Shown in pieces: positions 1 to 8,062 of a DNA stretch of 20,561 nt; position 1 is the stretch's first letter, and the number at the start of each line of letters is the position of its first letter. Source of the stretch: Zetaproteobacteria bacterium (GTDB lineage: Bacteria > Pseudomonadota > Alphaproteobacteria > Micavibrionales > Micavibrionaceae); assembly GCA_002747015.1 (NCBI GenBank), contig NVXI01000001.1, positions 262,808 to 283,368 of the forward strand, given 5' to 3'. The notes below the pieces were generated by a model, which did not search any database, was not told the origin of the DNA, and was given only the letters and a program-made list of their open reading frames with translations. The position numbers and the translations under genes are program-made.

Positions 1-38
1 GTTGCAACGCTCACACCATTCATAAAGTACAAAAAACC

Positions 39-560
39 CTAAGGCTCTCCACTTTCATTAGAAAACAAGAAATTCGCAATTTTCTCTACCGAGAAATTAC
101 CTTGCTCCACCACCTTGTTCTTCTCATCCATCAATATGATTTGTGGAATACTATTCCATGGCCTCACGCCAAATTGCCTCAACTTCTGCGCAAGTTTGCT
201 CTCACTCCCATCATTTACAATAGCTTTAAACGGAACAGTACCCAAACGTCGAATATATCGTGCAAAATCAGCATAATTCTCCTCAATTGAAATTGCAATA
301 ATAGAACCAGCTTTCGCATTCTCTAAATCTATAATACCCGGCATTTTTTGAACACATGCAGGACACCATGATGCATATAGAACAATCGCGCGCCGCTCTC
401 CTGCTGTCTTTTTAATGTATTTGGCAATCTTGTAAGGAGGAACCTTATATATACCACTGCCCTTCTTCTCTACCGCTTGTGCCACACCTGTATACATTAA
501 AAAAACCATGCATAACGCGCTCAGCACTACTTTCTTCAAAATCACTACAACACTCTCCAT
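39..560 (-). CDS. Secreted thioredoxin-like protein (TlpA/ResA-type)
   Basis: A 173-residue protein with an N-terminal hydrophobic segment (about residues 5-29, ending VAQA) that reads as a signal peptide or anchor. It is followed by a thioredoxin-like fold with the active-site motif WCPAC (C66, C69) after the strand IVLYAS, and an SIPQI segment that supplies the usual cis-proline. WCPxC motifs are common in periplasmic TlpA/ResA/DsbE reductases that handle thiols in cytochrome c maturation or protein repair. Which of these roles applies cannot be told, since no ccm genes are nearby. The ATG at 560 has only a weak Shine-Dalgarno. It is transcribed away from bfd, and the shared 148-bp upstream region carries Fur-like sites, so iron control of this gene is possible. 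The thioredoxin family call is firm; the substrate is unknown. Confidence 0.8.
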   Translation of the reverse strand: MESVVVILKKVVLSALCMVFLMYTGVAQAVEKKGSGIYKVPPYKIAKYIKKTAGERRAIVLYASWCPACVQKMPGIIDLENAKAGSIIAISIEENYADFARYIRRLGTVPFKAIVNDGSESKLAQKLRQFGVRPWNSIPQIILMDEKNKVVEQGNFSVEKIANFLFSNESGEP

Positions 561-628
561 CAGTCAAGCCAAAATAAACATATACCCTTATTCGTAGACA
601 AAACAACAACCGATACATTCTCTTAATT

Positions 629-677
629 GATAATGGCTTGCATTAACAAACCTTAAATGATAATAATTATCATTACC
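629..677. promoter_or_regulatory. Two Fur-box-like operators
   Basis: The site at 659-677 (GATAATAATTATCATTACC) matches 16 of 19 positions of the classical Fur box. A second, weaker copy at 629-647 matches about 13 of 19. They lie between the divergent thioredoxin-like gene and bfd. A possible bfd -10 (TATGTT, 692-697) lies only 15 bp beyond the better site, so a bound repressor would cover the -35 region. Alphaproteobacteria may use Fur, Mur or RirA, so the exact regulator is inferred. Confidence 0.6.
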
Positions 678-708
678 ATTAACGAATCAGATATGTTAGA
701 CTAATAAT

Positions 709-951
709 ATGTATATATGCATGTGTAACCCCTTTACTGATACCGATGTTCGCGCTCATTTAGATGCGACAGGGGAAAGTGCACGCGTTAAGGATGTATA
801 TGCGGCATGTTCCGGAGGCGCAGACATAAATTGTGGTACATGCGTCGGTGAACTTAAAACAATGGTAGACAAACATAACAATGCTCTAACCATTGGGCAG
901 CTATCAGATCAAATGCAAAAAGCCACCCATAAAAACAAAGAAACAGTGTAA
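709..951 (+). CDS. bfd: Bacterioferritin-associated ferredoxin (Bfd-like [2Fe-2S] protein)
   Basis: An 80-residue protein with the BFD/Fer2_BFD pattern: C4-x-C6 near the N-terminus and C42-x-x-C45 in a CGTC motif, the four ligands of the [2Fe-2S] cluster in Bfd. In the family, Bfd docks on bacterioferritin and passes electrons to the ferric core so that stored iron is released under starvation. The length (Bfd is usually 60-75 residues) and cysteine spacing agree; the last 20 residues are a polar Lys/Gln-rich tail. An iron-starvation role is supported by the Fur-like sites just upstream. No bacterioferritin gene is visible in the window. There is no good Shine-Dalgarno before the ATG, and the likely -10 is so close that the transcript may be nearly leaderless. 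Confidence 0.88.
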   Translation: MYICMCNPFTDTDVRAHLDATGESARVKDVYAACSGGADINCGTCVGELKTMVDKHNNALTIGQLSDQMQKATHKNKETV

Positions 952-1032
952 CAAATTACACCCCCCTCTTGCATTTTCACGTATGGTATGTAACCAATAC
1001 TCTATTAATCTTAACTCTTAAGAGGATATGAA

Positions 1033-1632
1033 ATGCTTAAGAAATTTATGCTTACACTTGGAGGTCTTTTGATCATGACAGCAGCAACAGATGCAAAAGC
1101 GGAGACCGCTAACATTGTAAATATGGAAGTATCCAGCGGTGGTACCGTCGTTATAGAACTATTACCAGATATTGCCCCAAAACACGTTGAACGTGTTAAG
1201 ACACTTATCGGCGAAGGATTTTACGATGGCATTATTTTCCATCGCGTTCTCTCAGGCTTTATGGCACAAACTGGTGATCCAACAGGGACAGGCATGGGCG
1301 GTTCAAAATACCCTGATGTTCCTGCAGAGTTCAGTAAATATAAATATAAACGCGGAACAATCGGCATGGCGCGCGCTCCGAATCCAGACAGCGCAAACTC
1401 ACAATTCTTTTTCTGTTTCACAGATACAGGTTGTAGCTTCCTAACTGGCCAATATACAGTTCTAGGTCAGGTAACAGCTGGCATGGAATTCATCGATAAA
1501 CTTGCGGTTGGTGAACCACCATCCAGTCCGGACAAAATTGTTAAAATGACAATTGTTACTGAAGAAGCAAAAGCTGAAGAGCCAGCAGAATCTTCTGATG
1601 AAGAAACAAAGACAGAAGCAGCAGCAAAATAA
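1033..1632 (+). CDS. Secreted cyclophilin-type peptidyl-prolyl isomerase
   Basis: A 199-residue protein with a signal peptide (MLKKFMLTLGG..., probable cleavage after the AKA at about residue 23) and then a full cyclophilin domain. The family signature FHRVLSGFMAQTGDPTGTG is present, with the catalytic Arg in FHR, followed by the SQFFF segment and the LTGQYTVLGQV strand. Cyclophilins speed cis-trans isomerisation of X-Pro bonds; the export signal places this one in the periplasm, assisting folding of envelope proteins. The C-terminus carries an extra 20-25 residue acidic, Glu/Ala/Lys-rich tail that is probably disordered. A clear Shine-Dalgarno (AAGAGG, 7 nt before the ATG) fixes the start. 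The PhzF-family gene begins 18 bp downstream on the same strand, so co-transcription is possible but functionally unexplained. Confidence 0.92.
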   Translation: MLKKFMLTLGGLLIMTAATDAKAETANIVNMEVSSGGTVVIELLPDIAPKHVERVKTLIGEGFYDGIIFHRVLSGFMAQTGDPTGTGMGGSKYPDVPAEFSKYKYKRGTIGMARAPNPDSANSQFFFCFTDTGCSFLTGQYTVLGQVTAGMEFIDKLAVGEPPSSPDKIVKMTIVTEEAKAEEPAESSDEETKTEAAAK

Positions 1633-1650
1633 CTTTGCAGGTCAAAGCGC

Positions 1651-2439
1651 ATGACAGATATAGATATATATCAGATTGATGCATTTACAGATACGGTTTT
1701 CGGCGGCAACCCAGCCGCCGTTTGCCCACTTGAAACATGGCTTCCTGATGATGTGTTAAAGAATATAGCGGCAGAGAATAATCTCTCTGAAACGGCATTT
1801 TTTATACCAAAGGGTAAGGGATTCCATTTACGCTGGTTCACACCCACAACAGAAATAGATTTATGTGGTCACGCAACACTGGCCAGCGCATATTGTATTT
1901 TCGAAAAATTGGGTTTCAAACAAGATACAATATATTTTGACTCTCGTTCGGGTGAGCTTACCGTTACCAAGAATTCGTCGGGGTACACGCTCAATTTTCC
2001 AACATGGGACTATACAGTTCAAAAAGACGTATCCGAGATTGAAAACATCCTAGATCAAAAAGTATTGGGCGTACTCAACAGCACAAAGACCTTTGCGATC
2101 CTTGAAAGCGCAGAAGCCGTCCAAAACTACAAACCTGATATTGCAAAAATAAAAACCCTGACCGATACACTAGGTCTCGTCATTACAGCTCGCGGAACTG
2201 GTAACACGGATTTTGTCTCACGCCTGTTCGCACCACAAATCGGTATCGATGAAGATCCCGTGACAGGTGCCATCCATTGCCTTCTAACACCATATTGGGG
2301 AGATGTTCTTGGGAAAACAACGATGAATGCAAAGCAACTTTCCACCCGTGGCGGCGATCTAATTTGCACACTAAAAGGTGAGCGCGTTGAAATCACCGGC
2401 CAAGCCGTCCTGTATATGCAAGGTAAAATCCATGCCTAA
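1651..2439 (+). CDS. PhzF-family isomerase/epimerase-like protein
   Basis: A 262-residue protein with the PhzF signatures: IDAFTDTVFGGNPAAV at the N-terminus, the conserved catalytic acid (E47, in NNLSETAFF, equivalent to PhzF E45), the DLCGHATLASAY loop and, in the second half, DEDPVTGAIHC. PhzF itself isomerises dihydro-hydroxyanthranilate in phenazine synthesis, but most bacterial members lie outside phenazine clusters and have no known substrate. No other phenazine genes occur here, so only the fold and probable isomerase chemistry are called. The family is often annotated near 260-300 residues, so this is full length. Its last 8 nt overlap the start of the alpha-glucosidase gene, implying translational coupling. 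The Shine-Dalgarno is weak (AGG 9 nt upstream). Confidence 0.87.
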   Translation: MTDIDIYQIDAFTDTVFGGNPAAVCPLETWLPDDVLKNIAAENNLSETAFFIPKGKGFHLRWFTPTTEIDLCGHATLASAYCIFEKLGFKQDTIYFDSRSGELTVTKNSSGYTLNFPTWDYTVQKDVSEIENILDQKVLGVLNSTKTFAILESAEAVQNYKPDIAKIKTLTDTLGLVITARGTGNTDFVSRLFAPQIGIDEDPVTGAIHCLLTPYWGDVLGKTTMNAKQLSTRGGDLICTLKGERVEITGQAVLYMQGKIHA

Positions 2440-4033
2440 CGTTGTCGAATGGTGGCGCGGCGCGATTATCTATCAAATCTATCCACGCTCCTTCTATGAC
2501 AGCAACAATGATGGTATCGGGGATTTAGTCGGTATCACACAAAAGCTTGATTATATTGCAGACCTTGGCGTTGATGGAATATGGGTATCACCATTTTTCA
2601 AATCACCCATGAAGGATTTTGGCTATGACATCTCTGATTATCGTGACATAGACCCCATATTTGGCACCAGAGCAGATTTTGATGACCTCGTTGAAAAAGC
2701 ACATGCTCTGGACTTAAAGGTTGTTATCGATCTTGCCTTTTCTCATACATCTAATGAACACCCTTGGTTCTGTGATGACAACAAAAAAAACTGGTACGTT
2801 TGGGCAGATGCCAAATATAACGCGAATAACTGTAGAGTTCCGCCAAATAACTGGGTATCCGTTTTTGGAGGATCCGCATGGGAATGGTGTGATGAGCGTG
2901 AGCAATATTACTTTCATAACTTTTTGAGGGAACAACCAGATTTAAATTTTCACAACCCTGATGTTCAAAACGAAGTCCTTGATATTTGTAGGTTTTGGCT
3001 CGATCAAGGCATTGATGGGATTAGGCTGGACGTCGTAAATTTCTATTTCCATGATCAACTTTTACGCGATAACCCGCCACGAAAAACGGGTGCAAAATTT
3101 GCCACCCAACTTGAAAAAGAAACACCCTACTCAACCCAACAACATATATACGATAAATCACGCCCCGAAAATTTGGACTTTATTAAAAAATTACGTACAT
3201 TAAGCAACCAATATGATGGCCGTGTTTTAATCGGTGAGGTCGGAGATGATCACCCATACAAATTGGCGCAAGAATACACACATGGCAAAAATCACCTACA
3301 CACATGTTACAACCCGCATATGATGTCAGGCACTCATAAAGCGTTGGATGAGGCTCTTGTACGTGTCCCTATCGAAACAATCTTCAACTATTCAGGCAAC
3401 AACAGTAATTTGGCCGAATCGGCCATAGAATCATCTGTATGGCCCAGTTGGGCATTCTCAAACCATGATGTTGTACGTGCCCAAAGCCGCTGGTATAAGC
3501 CATATTCATGTCACAATGACTTTTCAAAAATGCTCATTGCTCTACTAGGATGCCTTCCGGGAACAATTTTCATGTATCAAGGTGAAGAACTGGGACTGCC
3601 CGAAGCAGAAATACCATTTGAAAACATACAAGACCCTTGGGCAAAAGAAACATGGCCAGAATGGCAAGGGCGTGATGGATGCCGTACGCCCATGATATGG
3701 GATAGTTCCACCTATTGTGGATTTTCACAAATTTTACCATGGCTTCCTATTCCAAAAACACATAAATCATTAAATGTAGAAGCCCAAAATAGAGATGACA
3801 TTTCCGTTTTAAACTTTACCAGAAAGTTCATTGCTTGGCGTAATACCAGATCAGAAATAATTAATGGGTTTCATGAGTTTTCAACAACAAACAATTCAAA
3901 AATCATAGACTTAAGGCGTTACAATTCATCAAACGAAACGCATTGTATATTTAACCTATCTGAAAAAAAAATTCATTATAAAGGAAAAGATTATGCCTCA
4001 TTTTCATTCCATATCGATGGCTTTGAAGCATAG
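2432..4033 (+). CDS. GH13 alpha-glucosidase / oligo-1,6-glucosidase-like
   Basis: A cytoplasmic glycoside hydrolase family 13 enzyme of 533 residues, the usual size for bacterial alpha-glucosidases and trehalose/isomaltose-type hydrolases. It opens with the typical WWRGAIIYQIYPRSF strand and the metal-binding-like DSNNDGIGD loop. The catalytic triad is intact: nucleophile D200 (GIRLDVVNF), acid/base E269 (LIGEVGDD) and the transition-state stabiliser D346 (NHDVVR). In conserved region I the usual N of xNHTS is replaced (DLAFSHTSNEHPWF), though the substrate-binding His is kept. An in-frame upstream codon exists (2378), but it lies deep inside the PhzF-family gene; the ATG at 2432, preceded by AAGG and matching the family N-terminus, is chosen. 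It overlaps the PhzF-family gene by 8 nt. No signal peptide is seen. The likely substrates are maltose-, isomaltose- or sucrose-type alpha-glucosides; the exact one cannot be read from the sequence. Confidence 0.9.
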   Translation: MPNVVEWWRGAIIYQIYPRSFYDSNNDGIGDLVGITQKLDYIADLGVDGIWVSPFFKSPMKDFGYDISDYRDIDPIFGTRADFDDLVEKAHALDLKVVIDLAFSHTSNEHPWFCDDNKKNWYVWADAKYNANNCRVPPNNWVSVFGGSAWEWCDEREQYYFHNFLREQPDLNFHNPDVQNEVLDICRFWLDQGIDGIRLDVVNFYFHDQLLRDNPPRKTGAKFATQLEKETPYSTQQHIYDKSRPENLDFIKKLRTLSNQYDGRVLIGEVGDDHPYKLAQEYTHGKNHLHTCYNPHMMSGTHKALDEALVRVPIETIFNYSGNNSNLAESAIESSVWPSWAFSNHDVVRAQSRWYKPYSCHNDFSKMLIALLGCLPGTIFMYQGEELGLPEAEIPFENIQDPWAKETWPEWQGRDGCRTPMIWDSSTYCGFSQILPWLPIPKTHKSLNVEAQNRDDISVLNFTRKFIAWRNTRSEIINGFHEFSTTNNSKIIDLRRYNSSNETHCIFNLSEKKIHYKGKDYASFSFHIDGFEA

Positions 4034-4053
4034 TGAATATACTAAAGACAAAA

Positions 4054-4078
4054 GGGAAATAACCTGTTTCCTATTTTT
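4054..4078 (+). terminator. Short, probably bidirectional hairpin terminator
   Basis: GGAAA (4055-4059) pairs with TTTCC (4067-4071) around a 7-nt loop, followed by an ATTTTT run. On the opposite strand the same hairpin is followed by CTTTT. It sits between the convergent alpha-glucosidase gene and the minus-strand membrane-protein gene, where a shared terminator is expected. The stem is only 5 bp, so it may be weak. Confidence 0.5.
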
Positions 4079-4841
4079 AATCTTCTAATTCAAAACCAAT
4101 ATCATCATTAAGAAGATCATCATCAATCTCTAATGTTGCTTGCTTTTTCCTATTGGCCTTAGGCATTTTGCGAAGAATATCCTTCTCCTCCCCGTCAGCC
4201 ATTTCAAGCGTACGAGCAACATTCACCATTTGCTTAACAATTGCATCCACCTTTTGCGGCGTATCCAGAGGCAACGGTGTATCAATGCGCAATAATCCAG
4301 TATCCTCGAAAAATAAAAGAATAACCCACGCCTTTTCAATTTCCATCAAGCCAATGATGCTGTCGAGACGCTCCCCCGACAAATATTCTTGAATATACAA
4401 AATATCCTGCGTACGAATAACATAGCTATTATCCCAGCTTTTTCTTTTACCATCCGTGTTCGGTGGTTTATATTCCTTATGCAAATCAAGCGTATCAACA
4501 ACCATAGACATACCACCACTAGCAATCGCAGAAGCAACCGATAATCCAGTATGTAAGTTAATTTCTATTGCTGTCAGGCGGCGCTCCGAACGCGCATCCA
4601 GTTCCGAATGCTCACTAGTAAAAAAGGAAATATTATAACCATCAACCGCCCCATTCATAGACGGTGCCTCGTAAAAGCCATTAGGATAATATCGTAGATC
4701 TCTTTTCTTAGAGTAGATCTTCCATGCAGACTTCTGCCTAAAAATCAGAATACTTGTCCACCCCCAAAAACCCAATAAGATTGCCGAAATCGAAAACCAA
4801 AGAAAAAAAGACAGTGTCAAGAGACCCCCTACCACAGACAA
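4077..4841 (-). CDS. Membrane-anchored protein of unknown function
   Basis: A protein of about 250 residues, not recognised. Residues about 5-35 form one long or two short hydrophobic helices (LTLSFFLWFSISAILLGFWGW then SILIF), followed by a basic KKRDLRYYPNGFYE segment and a soluble domain. This contains a Gly/Ala/Ser-rich hydrophobic stretch (GLSVASAIASGGMSMVV, about residues 94-110) that may dip into the membrane. The last 40 residues are charged and end in an acidic tail (EIDDDLLNDDIGFELED). The start is uncertain: no ATG exists near the membrane helix. The codon at 4841 is TTG; another TTG at 4820 has the better Shine-Dalgarno (AGGGGG 4 nt upstream). It is first in the run of minus-strand envelope genes counting from the left. 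The soluble part is probably cytoplasmic, by the positive-inside rule. Confidence 0.6.
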   Translation of the reverse strand: MSVVGGLLTLSFFLWFSISAILLGFWGWTSILIFRQKSAWKIYSKKRDLRYYPNGFYEAPSMNGAVDGYNISFFTSEHSELDARSERRLTAIEINLHTGLSVASAIASGGMSMVVDTLDLHKEYKPPNTDGKRKSWDNSYVIRTQDILYIQEYLSGERLDSIIGLMEIEKAWVILLFFEDTGLLRIDTPLPLDTPQKVDAIVKQMVNVARTLEMADGEEKDILRKMPKANRKKQATLEIDDDLLNDDIGFELED

Positions 4842-4943
4842 AAACCAATAAACAAATCAGGCTAACACCCTGATAATTTGCAGCTTAACCATCTTTTGCT
4901 CGCCTTACCACTTCTTATTTTAATCATAGCAAAAACAGCGCAT

Positions 4944-4975
4944 AAAAATGAAGGCCGAAACAACGCTTCGACCTT
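4944..4975 (-). terminator. Rho-independent terminator after the coiled-coil gene
   Basis: Read on the minus strand, GGTCGAA (4973-4967) pairs with TTCGGCC (4959-4953) with one G-T pair and a 7-nt loop, followed by TTCATTTTTA. It lies about 30 bp past the stop codon of the coiled-coil gene, which fits a terminator for that gene. Confidence 0.6.
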
Positions 4976-5006
4976 TCACTTCAATACACCCTAACACTCC
5001 TGCCTG

Positions 5007-5660
5007 TTAATTATAGCGCATGCCTTCATCTGCATCGATTGCAGGTACATGTGTATAATGAGCAAAGCCCTGCATAGAGGCCATGATACTGTCCTCATCA
5101 GATACGATCTCTTGAGAAGAAACCTCAGTTTTTTCTGAAATCTGTTCAGCAATAGCACCCATTTGAGTAAGCAGTTTTTCAGCATGAGAAACAAGAGCCT
5201 CTGTCTTTCCAACACTCAAGACATCCGCATCGGCATGTTGCTCTATTTTATCACTTAGAACATCTTCATGCTCGCTGACTTTGCTAACTTTTTCTTCAAG
5301 GCGATAGATCGCATCACCAAAATAGCCAGCTTGCTTATCAACAATTTCGACTTTTTTCTCTAAGCTCTGTATAGAGCCTGTAAAAGCATTCGCTTGTTCG
5401 CCAACGCTTGTAACTTTTGCCTCCATCACCTGGATAGAGCGAGAGAATTTTCCTGTTTGATCGTCAACAACCTCCATTTTATGTTCCAACTTATGGATCG
5501 CGTCGCTGAAAAATCCAGTTTGTTTGCTTATAACTTCAAAGCCAGAACGTAACCGTTCAAACCCTGCACCGAGAACAATGCTTGTTCCAACCGCGGCCAC
5601 GGCCGAAAACACGGCCATCATGACTGATACCGCGACTACTGTTTCTACCTCTATTGACAT
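5007..5660 (-). CDS. Membrane-anchored coiled-coil protein with 21-residue repeats
   Basis: A 217-residue protein with one N-terminal hydrophobic segment (about residues 7-31, VVAVSVMMAVFSAVAAVGTSIVLGA; not a cleavable signal). After it come four tandem copies of an exactly 21-residue (three-heptad) unit at residues 46-66, 67-87, 88-108 and 109-129. The units share the pattern [K/D/E]-Q-x-[G/N]-x-F-x-x-[A/S]-I-x-x-[L/M]-E-x-K-[M/V]-x-x-V, and a partial fifth follows. This predicts a continuous coiled coil. The C-terminal 80 residues are polar and acidic. ATG at 5660 is chosen because AGGAAAGG lies 10 nt upstream and the membrane helix begins at once; an ATG at 5732 would add 24 residues. The layout (short N-terminal anchor, long coil) resembles DUF948-like or chemoreceptor-stalk proteins, but no family is recognised. 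The role is unknown; structural or scaffolding use is a guess. Confidence 0.65.
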   Translation of the reverse strand: MSIEVETVVAVSVMMAVFSAVAAVGTSIVLGAGFERLRSGFEVISKQTGFFSDAIHKLEHKMEVVDDQTGKFSRSIQVMEAKVTSVGEQANAFTGSIQSLEKKVEIVDKQAGYFGDAIYRLEEKVSKVSEHEDVLSDKIEQHADADVLSVGKTEALVSHAEKLLTQMGAIAEQISEKTEVSSQEIVSDEDSIMASMQGFAHYTHVPAIDADEGMRYN

Positions 5661-5863
5661 AACCCAAAAACCTTTCCTTAAATATTGCAAAAATGTAATT
5701 TCAAGTGCGTTACTTTTTTTATTATTAAACATAGTAAATCGAAATTTTCCTATGCATTACGAACAACACTTGAACTATTATGGTAACTCCAAAGAAAGTA
5801 TTCTGTCCATAACTATCGTTTTGAAATTATCTAAATTTTTACATATATTCAAAATAACAGCGC

Positions 5864-5894
5864 AAAAAAAGTGACCCATATCCCTATGCGTCAC
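5864..5894 (-). terminator. Rho-independent terminator after lipoprotein gene
   Basis: On the minus strand GTGAC (5894-5890) and GTCAC (5875-5871) pair, the stem extends inward past one mismatch by GC-A-T pairs, and seven Ts follow (5870-5864). It begins 29 bp after the stop codon of the acidic lipoprotein gene. This is the cleanest terminator in the left half of the window. Confidence 0.75.
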
Positions 5895-5923
5895 CTTCGT
5901 AAATACTAAAGATTCCTTACGGT

Positions 5924-6712
5924 TTAATCATCTGCAAACGGATCATCATAAATATCTTCAAGATCATATTGCCCTCTGGATTTAAACTTAAACACATCTT
6001 TTTTCGGAGAAACAATTTCAGTTGCTGGCGTTACAACCTTATTTTCATGAACCTCTACAACATTTTCCAGACCTGCTTTCGTATGTGCAGCAGGCGTCAC
6101 CTTCGCAGCATCCAAAGCCTTCTTTTCAACAACCTTATCGACAACGCGCTCAGCAGATAGCTTTTCTGTTTCCTCTTGCACGGCGTCAAGTTCAGCCACT
6201 AACTTTTCCTTTGCAGCATCCTCAGCCAAAGGTTCAACATGAACCATTTCTAATTTTTTGGGCGCTTGTTGAATATACTCCTCTGCCGTTAACTCAATTG
6301 AACGAGCGCTCTCCGTTTTATTAGACGCACTGGCTTCAATCTTACTAACCTCACCCAACACCTCATCGGTTCGATGTCCATTTAATGACTGTTTTTCAGG
6401 CTCAGACATGACAGGCGTAGATTTCTTTACCGGTGCACTGCCCTTTGTCTGCGCCTCATTAAATATTTCTTCCGCATCAAGAACCGGGGTAGCCTCAACA
6501 ACAGGCTCAGACATAACCTCAACCATCGGCTCAATTTTAAGTTCTTTTTCAGGCATCATCTTTGCACGAACATAAGCAACACCGGTGCCTGCGGTACGAG
6601 AACCACCATAGGGAGCAATATTATCAACGCGTTGTGCCTCCCACCCTTCACCACATGAAACCAACATAAAAGGCGTACAAAGAACCATAACTCGTAAAAG
6701 AGACTTACCCAT
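5924..6712 (-). CDS. Lipoprotein with long acidic, low-complexity domain
   Basis: A 262-residue predicted lipoprotein: basic start MGKSLLRV, hydrophobic core and lipobox LVSC with the lipidated cysteine at residue 20. The mature part has no recognisable fold. It is rich in Glu, Lys, Val, Ala and Pro, with repeated short motifs of the type EPMVEVMSEPVVEATPV and KVVEKKALDAAKV, which suggest an extended or disordered linker. The last 25 residues are different (KDVFKFKSRGQYDLEDIYDDPFADD) and aromatic/acidic, so they may be a binding tail. The start codon has AGGA about 8 nt upstream. The terminator just beyond the stop suggests a transcript ending here. A periplasm-spanning or partner-tethering role fits this composition but is inference. 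Confidence 0.7.
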   Translation of the reverse strand: MGKSLLRVMVLCTPFMLVSCGEGWEAQRVDNIAPYGGSRTAGTGVAYVRAKMMPEKELKIEPMVEVMSEPVVEATPVLDAEEIFNEAQTKGSAPVKKSTPVMSEPEKQSLNGHRTDEVLGEVSKIEASASNKTESARSIELTAEEYIQQAPKKLEMVHVEPLAEDAAKEKLVAELDAVQEETEKLSAERVVDKVVEKKALDAAKVTPAAHTKAGLENVVEVHENKVVTPATEIVSPKKDVFKFKSRGQYDLEDIYDDPFADD

Positions 6713-6851
6713 GACATTTTCCTGATAAAATTAAGATATATACGCAGAAATGCCACGCAGAATGCGAGAGCATCTGGAAACATTACGTTATCCACATTAA
6801 AAAATCAATATAAATATCTGAAAATTATATGTTTCTTAATTTTTACGTTAT

Positions 6852-7124
6852 TCATTCAGAAATTTTTTCTGTGGCATTTCCATCACCAGAAGCAGGCAAA
6901 ATCCGGCCTACCACCTCACCATCTTGATGAAGAATAACGTCAAGTTTATCATTCATATTCTCTACAGGGAAAAAAGACAATCGTGTGATAGGTTCATCTT
7001 CAATATTAGCCAACCGCTCCTCAACTGCACTATTTTTATCATCGTACGCAACATAATCTGTAGAGCAACCCACCACAAAAAAAGAAGACAGAACAAAAAT
7101 AAAACGATAAAAATTGCGATACAT
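6852..7124 (-). CDS. Small lipoprotein of unknown function
   Basis: A 90-residue predicted lipoprotein: MYRNFYRFIF followed by a hydrophobic stretch and the lipobox VVGC with Cys at residue 20. The ATG at 7124 is preferred over a TTG at 7139 because the Shine-Dalgarno GGAG (7137-7134) lies 9 nt before it and actually overlaps the TTG. The mature chain of about 70 residues has a predicted strand-rich middle (RLSFFPVENMNDKLDVILHQDGEVVGRILPAS) and a polar end. No family is recognised. It is one of three lipoprotein genes in tandem on this strand, with 139 bp to the next downstream gene. Confidence 0.7.
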   Translation of the reverse strand: MYRNFYRFIFVLSSFFVVGCSTDYVAYDDKNSAVEERLANIEDEPITRLSFFPVENMNDKLDVILHQDGEVVGRILPASGDGNATEKISE

Positions 7125-7260
7125 ATATAGGAACTCCAAAAAAATGAGGGGGATTTACAAAGACATGCACAAAACACTTGTATAAGCATAGTACAATATA
7201 TCCACATAAATAACATCAAGCATTTTCAACTATCTTATAGGAACCCCGCTGACCCCTTAC

Positions 7261-7914
7261 CTAAAACACACGATTAACATATTGCATGACGGATCTTTTA
7301 ACGTCTTTAGCTTCTTCCCAGACAGTATCCTCTTCACGCACGAACAGCTCATGATACCCCGAACCAATAAGCCCTTGCCACGATGAAGAATAACGGCAAC
7401 GCTGCTTTTTAGTTTTTTCAGGCTGAAACCTCATTTTATATTCAAGCCGTATAGCGCGCTCACTACCGCCGCTAAGATTAAGACCATCAACATCTAAAGC
7501 CAAACGAGAACGCCCCCACTCATACGCCAATATTGCCTTACGATCAAATCGATCCTTTATTCCACACTTAGAAGATGAAGAAGAAGCCCCCTTCAAAGGT
7601 AAATATTCCGCGTTAATTTCTGGCGGCACGCCCAAGGAAGATTCAGTAATAGGTGCTGTATCAACCCGAAGCAAAGCGACCTGCATCGGCGCAGAGAAAT
7701 AATGCGGCTGGTAAGGAATATGAGATTGTTGCGCAGAGAATGAACTGCTTGCGACCGATGGCGGCGATGGCGCCAATGGTTCAGATTTTCCGGTGGTTAC
7801 ACACCCCGATAAGGCCAATAAACTGATACTCAAAATTAACTTATTAAAACTCTCCTGGCCTTTAAAACAATCAGACGGAATGAGAAACCAAGTCTTCACT
7901 TGTACATGTTTCAT
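7261..7914 (-). CDS. Lipoprotein of unknown function (start uncertain)
   Basis: A 217-residue frame with a lipobox LSGC at residue 38 following the hydrophobic run LILSISLLAL. The mature part begins with a Ser/Pro/Gln-rich linker, then a domain with two possible structural cysteines (SKCGIKDRF and KQRCRYSSS) and a C-terminal helix (EEAKDVKRSVMQYVNRVF). No family is recognised. The start is odd. The ATG at 7914 makes an unusually long, partly polar leader of 37 residues and has no good Shine-Dalgarno. A strong AGGAGA (7856-7851) sits inside the frame just before the hydrophobic run, but no ATG, GTG or TTG lies at a normal distance from it. Either the long leader is real, or translation uses a rare codon such as ATT. 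Confidence 0.62.
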   Translation of the reverse strand: MKHVQVKTWFLIPSDCFKGQESFNKLILSISLLALSGCVTTGKSEPLAPSPPSVASSSFSAQQSHIPYQPHYFSAPMQVALLRVDTAPITESSLGVPPEINAEYLPLKGASSSSSKCGIKDRFDRKAILAYEWGRSRLALDVDGLNLSGGSERAIRLEYKMRFQPEKTKKQRCRYSSSWQGLIGSGYHELFVREEDTVWEEAKDVKRSVMQYVNRVF

Positions 7915-8062
7915 AGCTCATTATAGCACGAAACACAGGCTCAGAGCTAATCTTAGAGGATTTTCTTATGCTGCGCCGCGTGGATAAGTATAAATAACCA
8001 TTTCCCTACAACGGCATAGCCCTGCAAAAAAATATTGACGTTTAGAGAGTATTCTTCAATTT

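Noticed and set aside
1651..4033. Phenazine or antibiotic cluster suggested by the PhzF-family gene
   Set aside because: No other phenazine genes are present, the neighbour is a sugar hydrolase, and most PhzF-family members have no link to phenazines.
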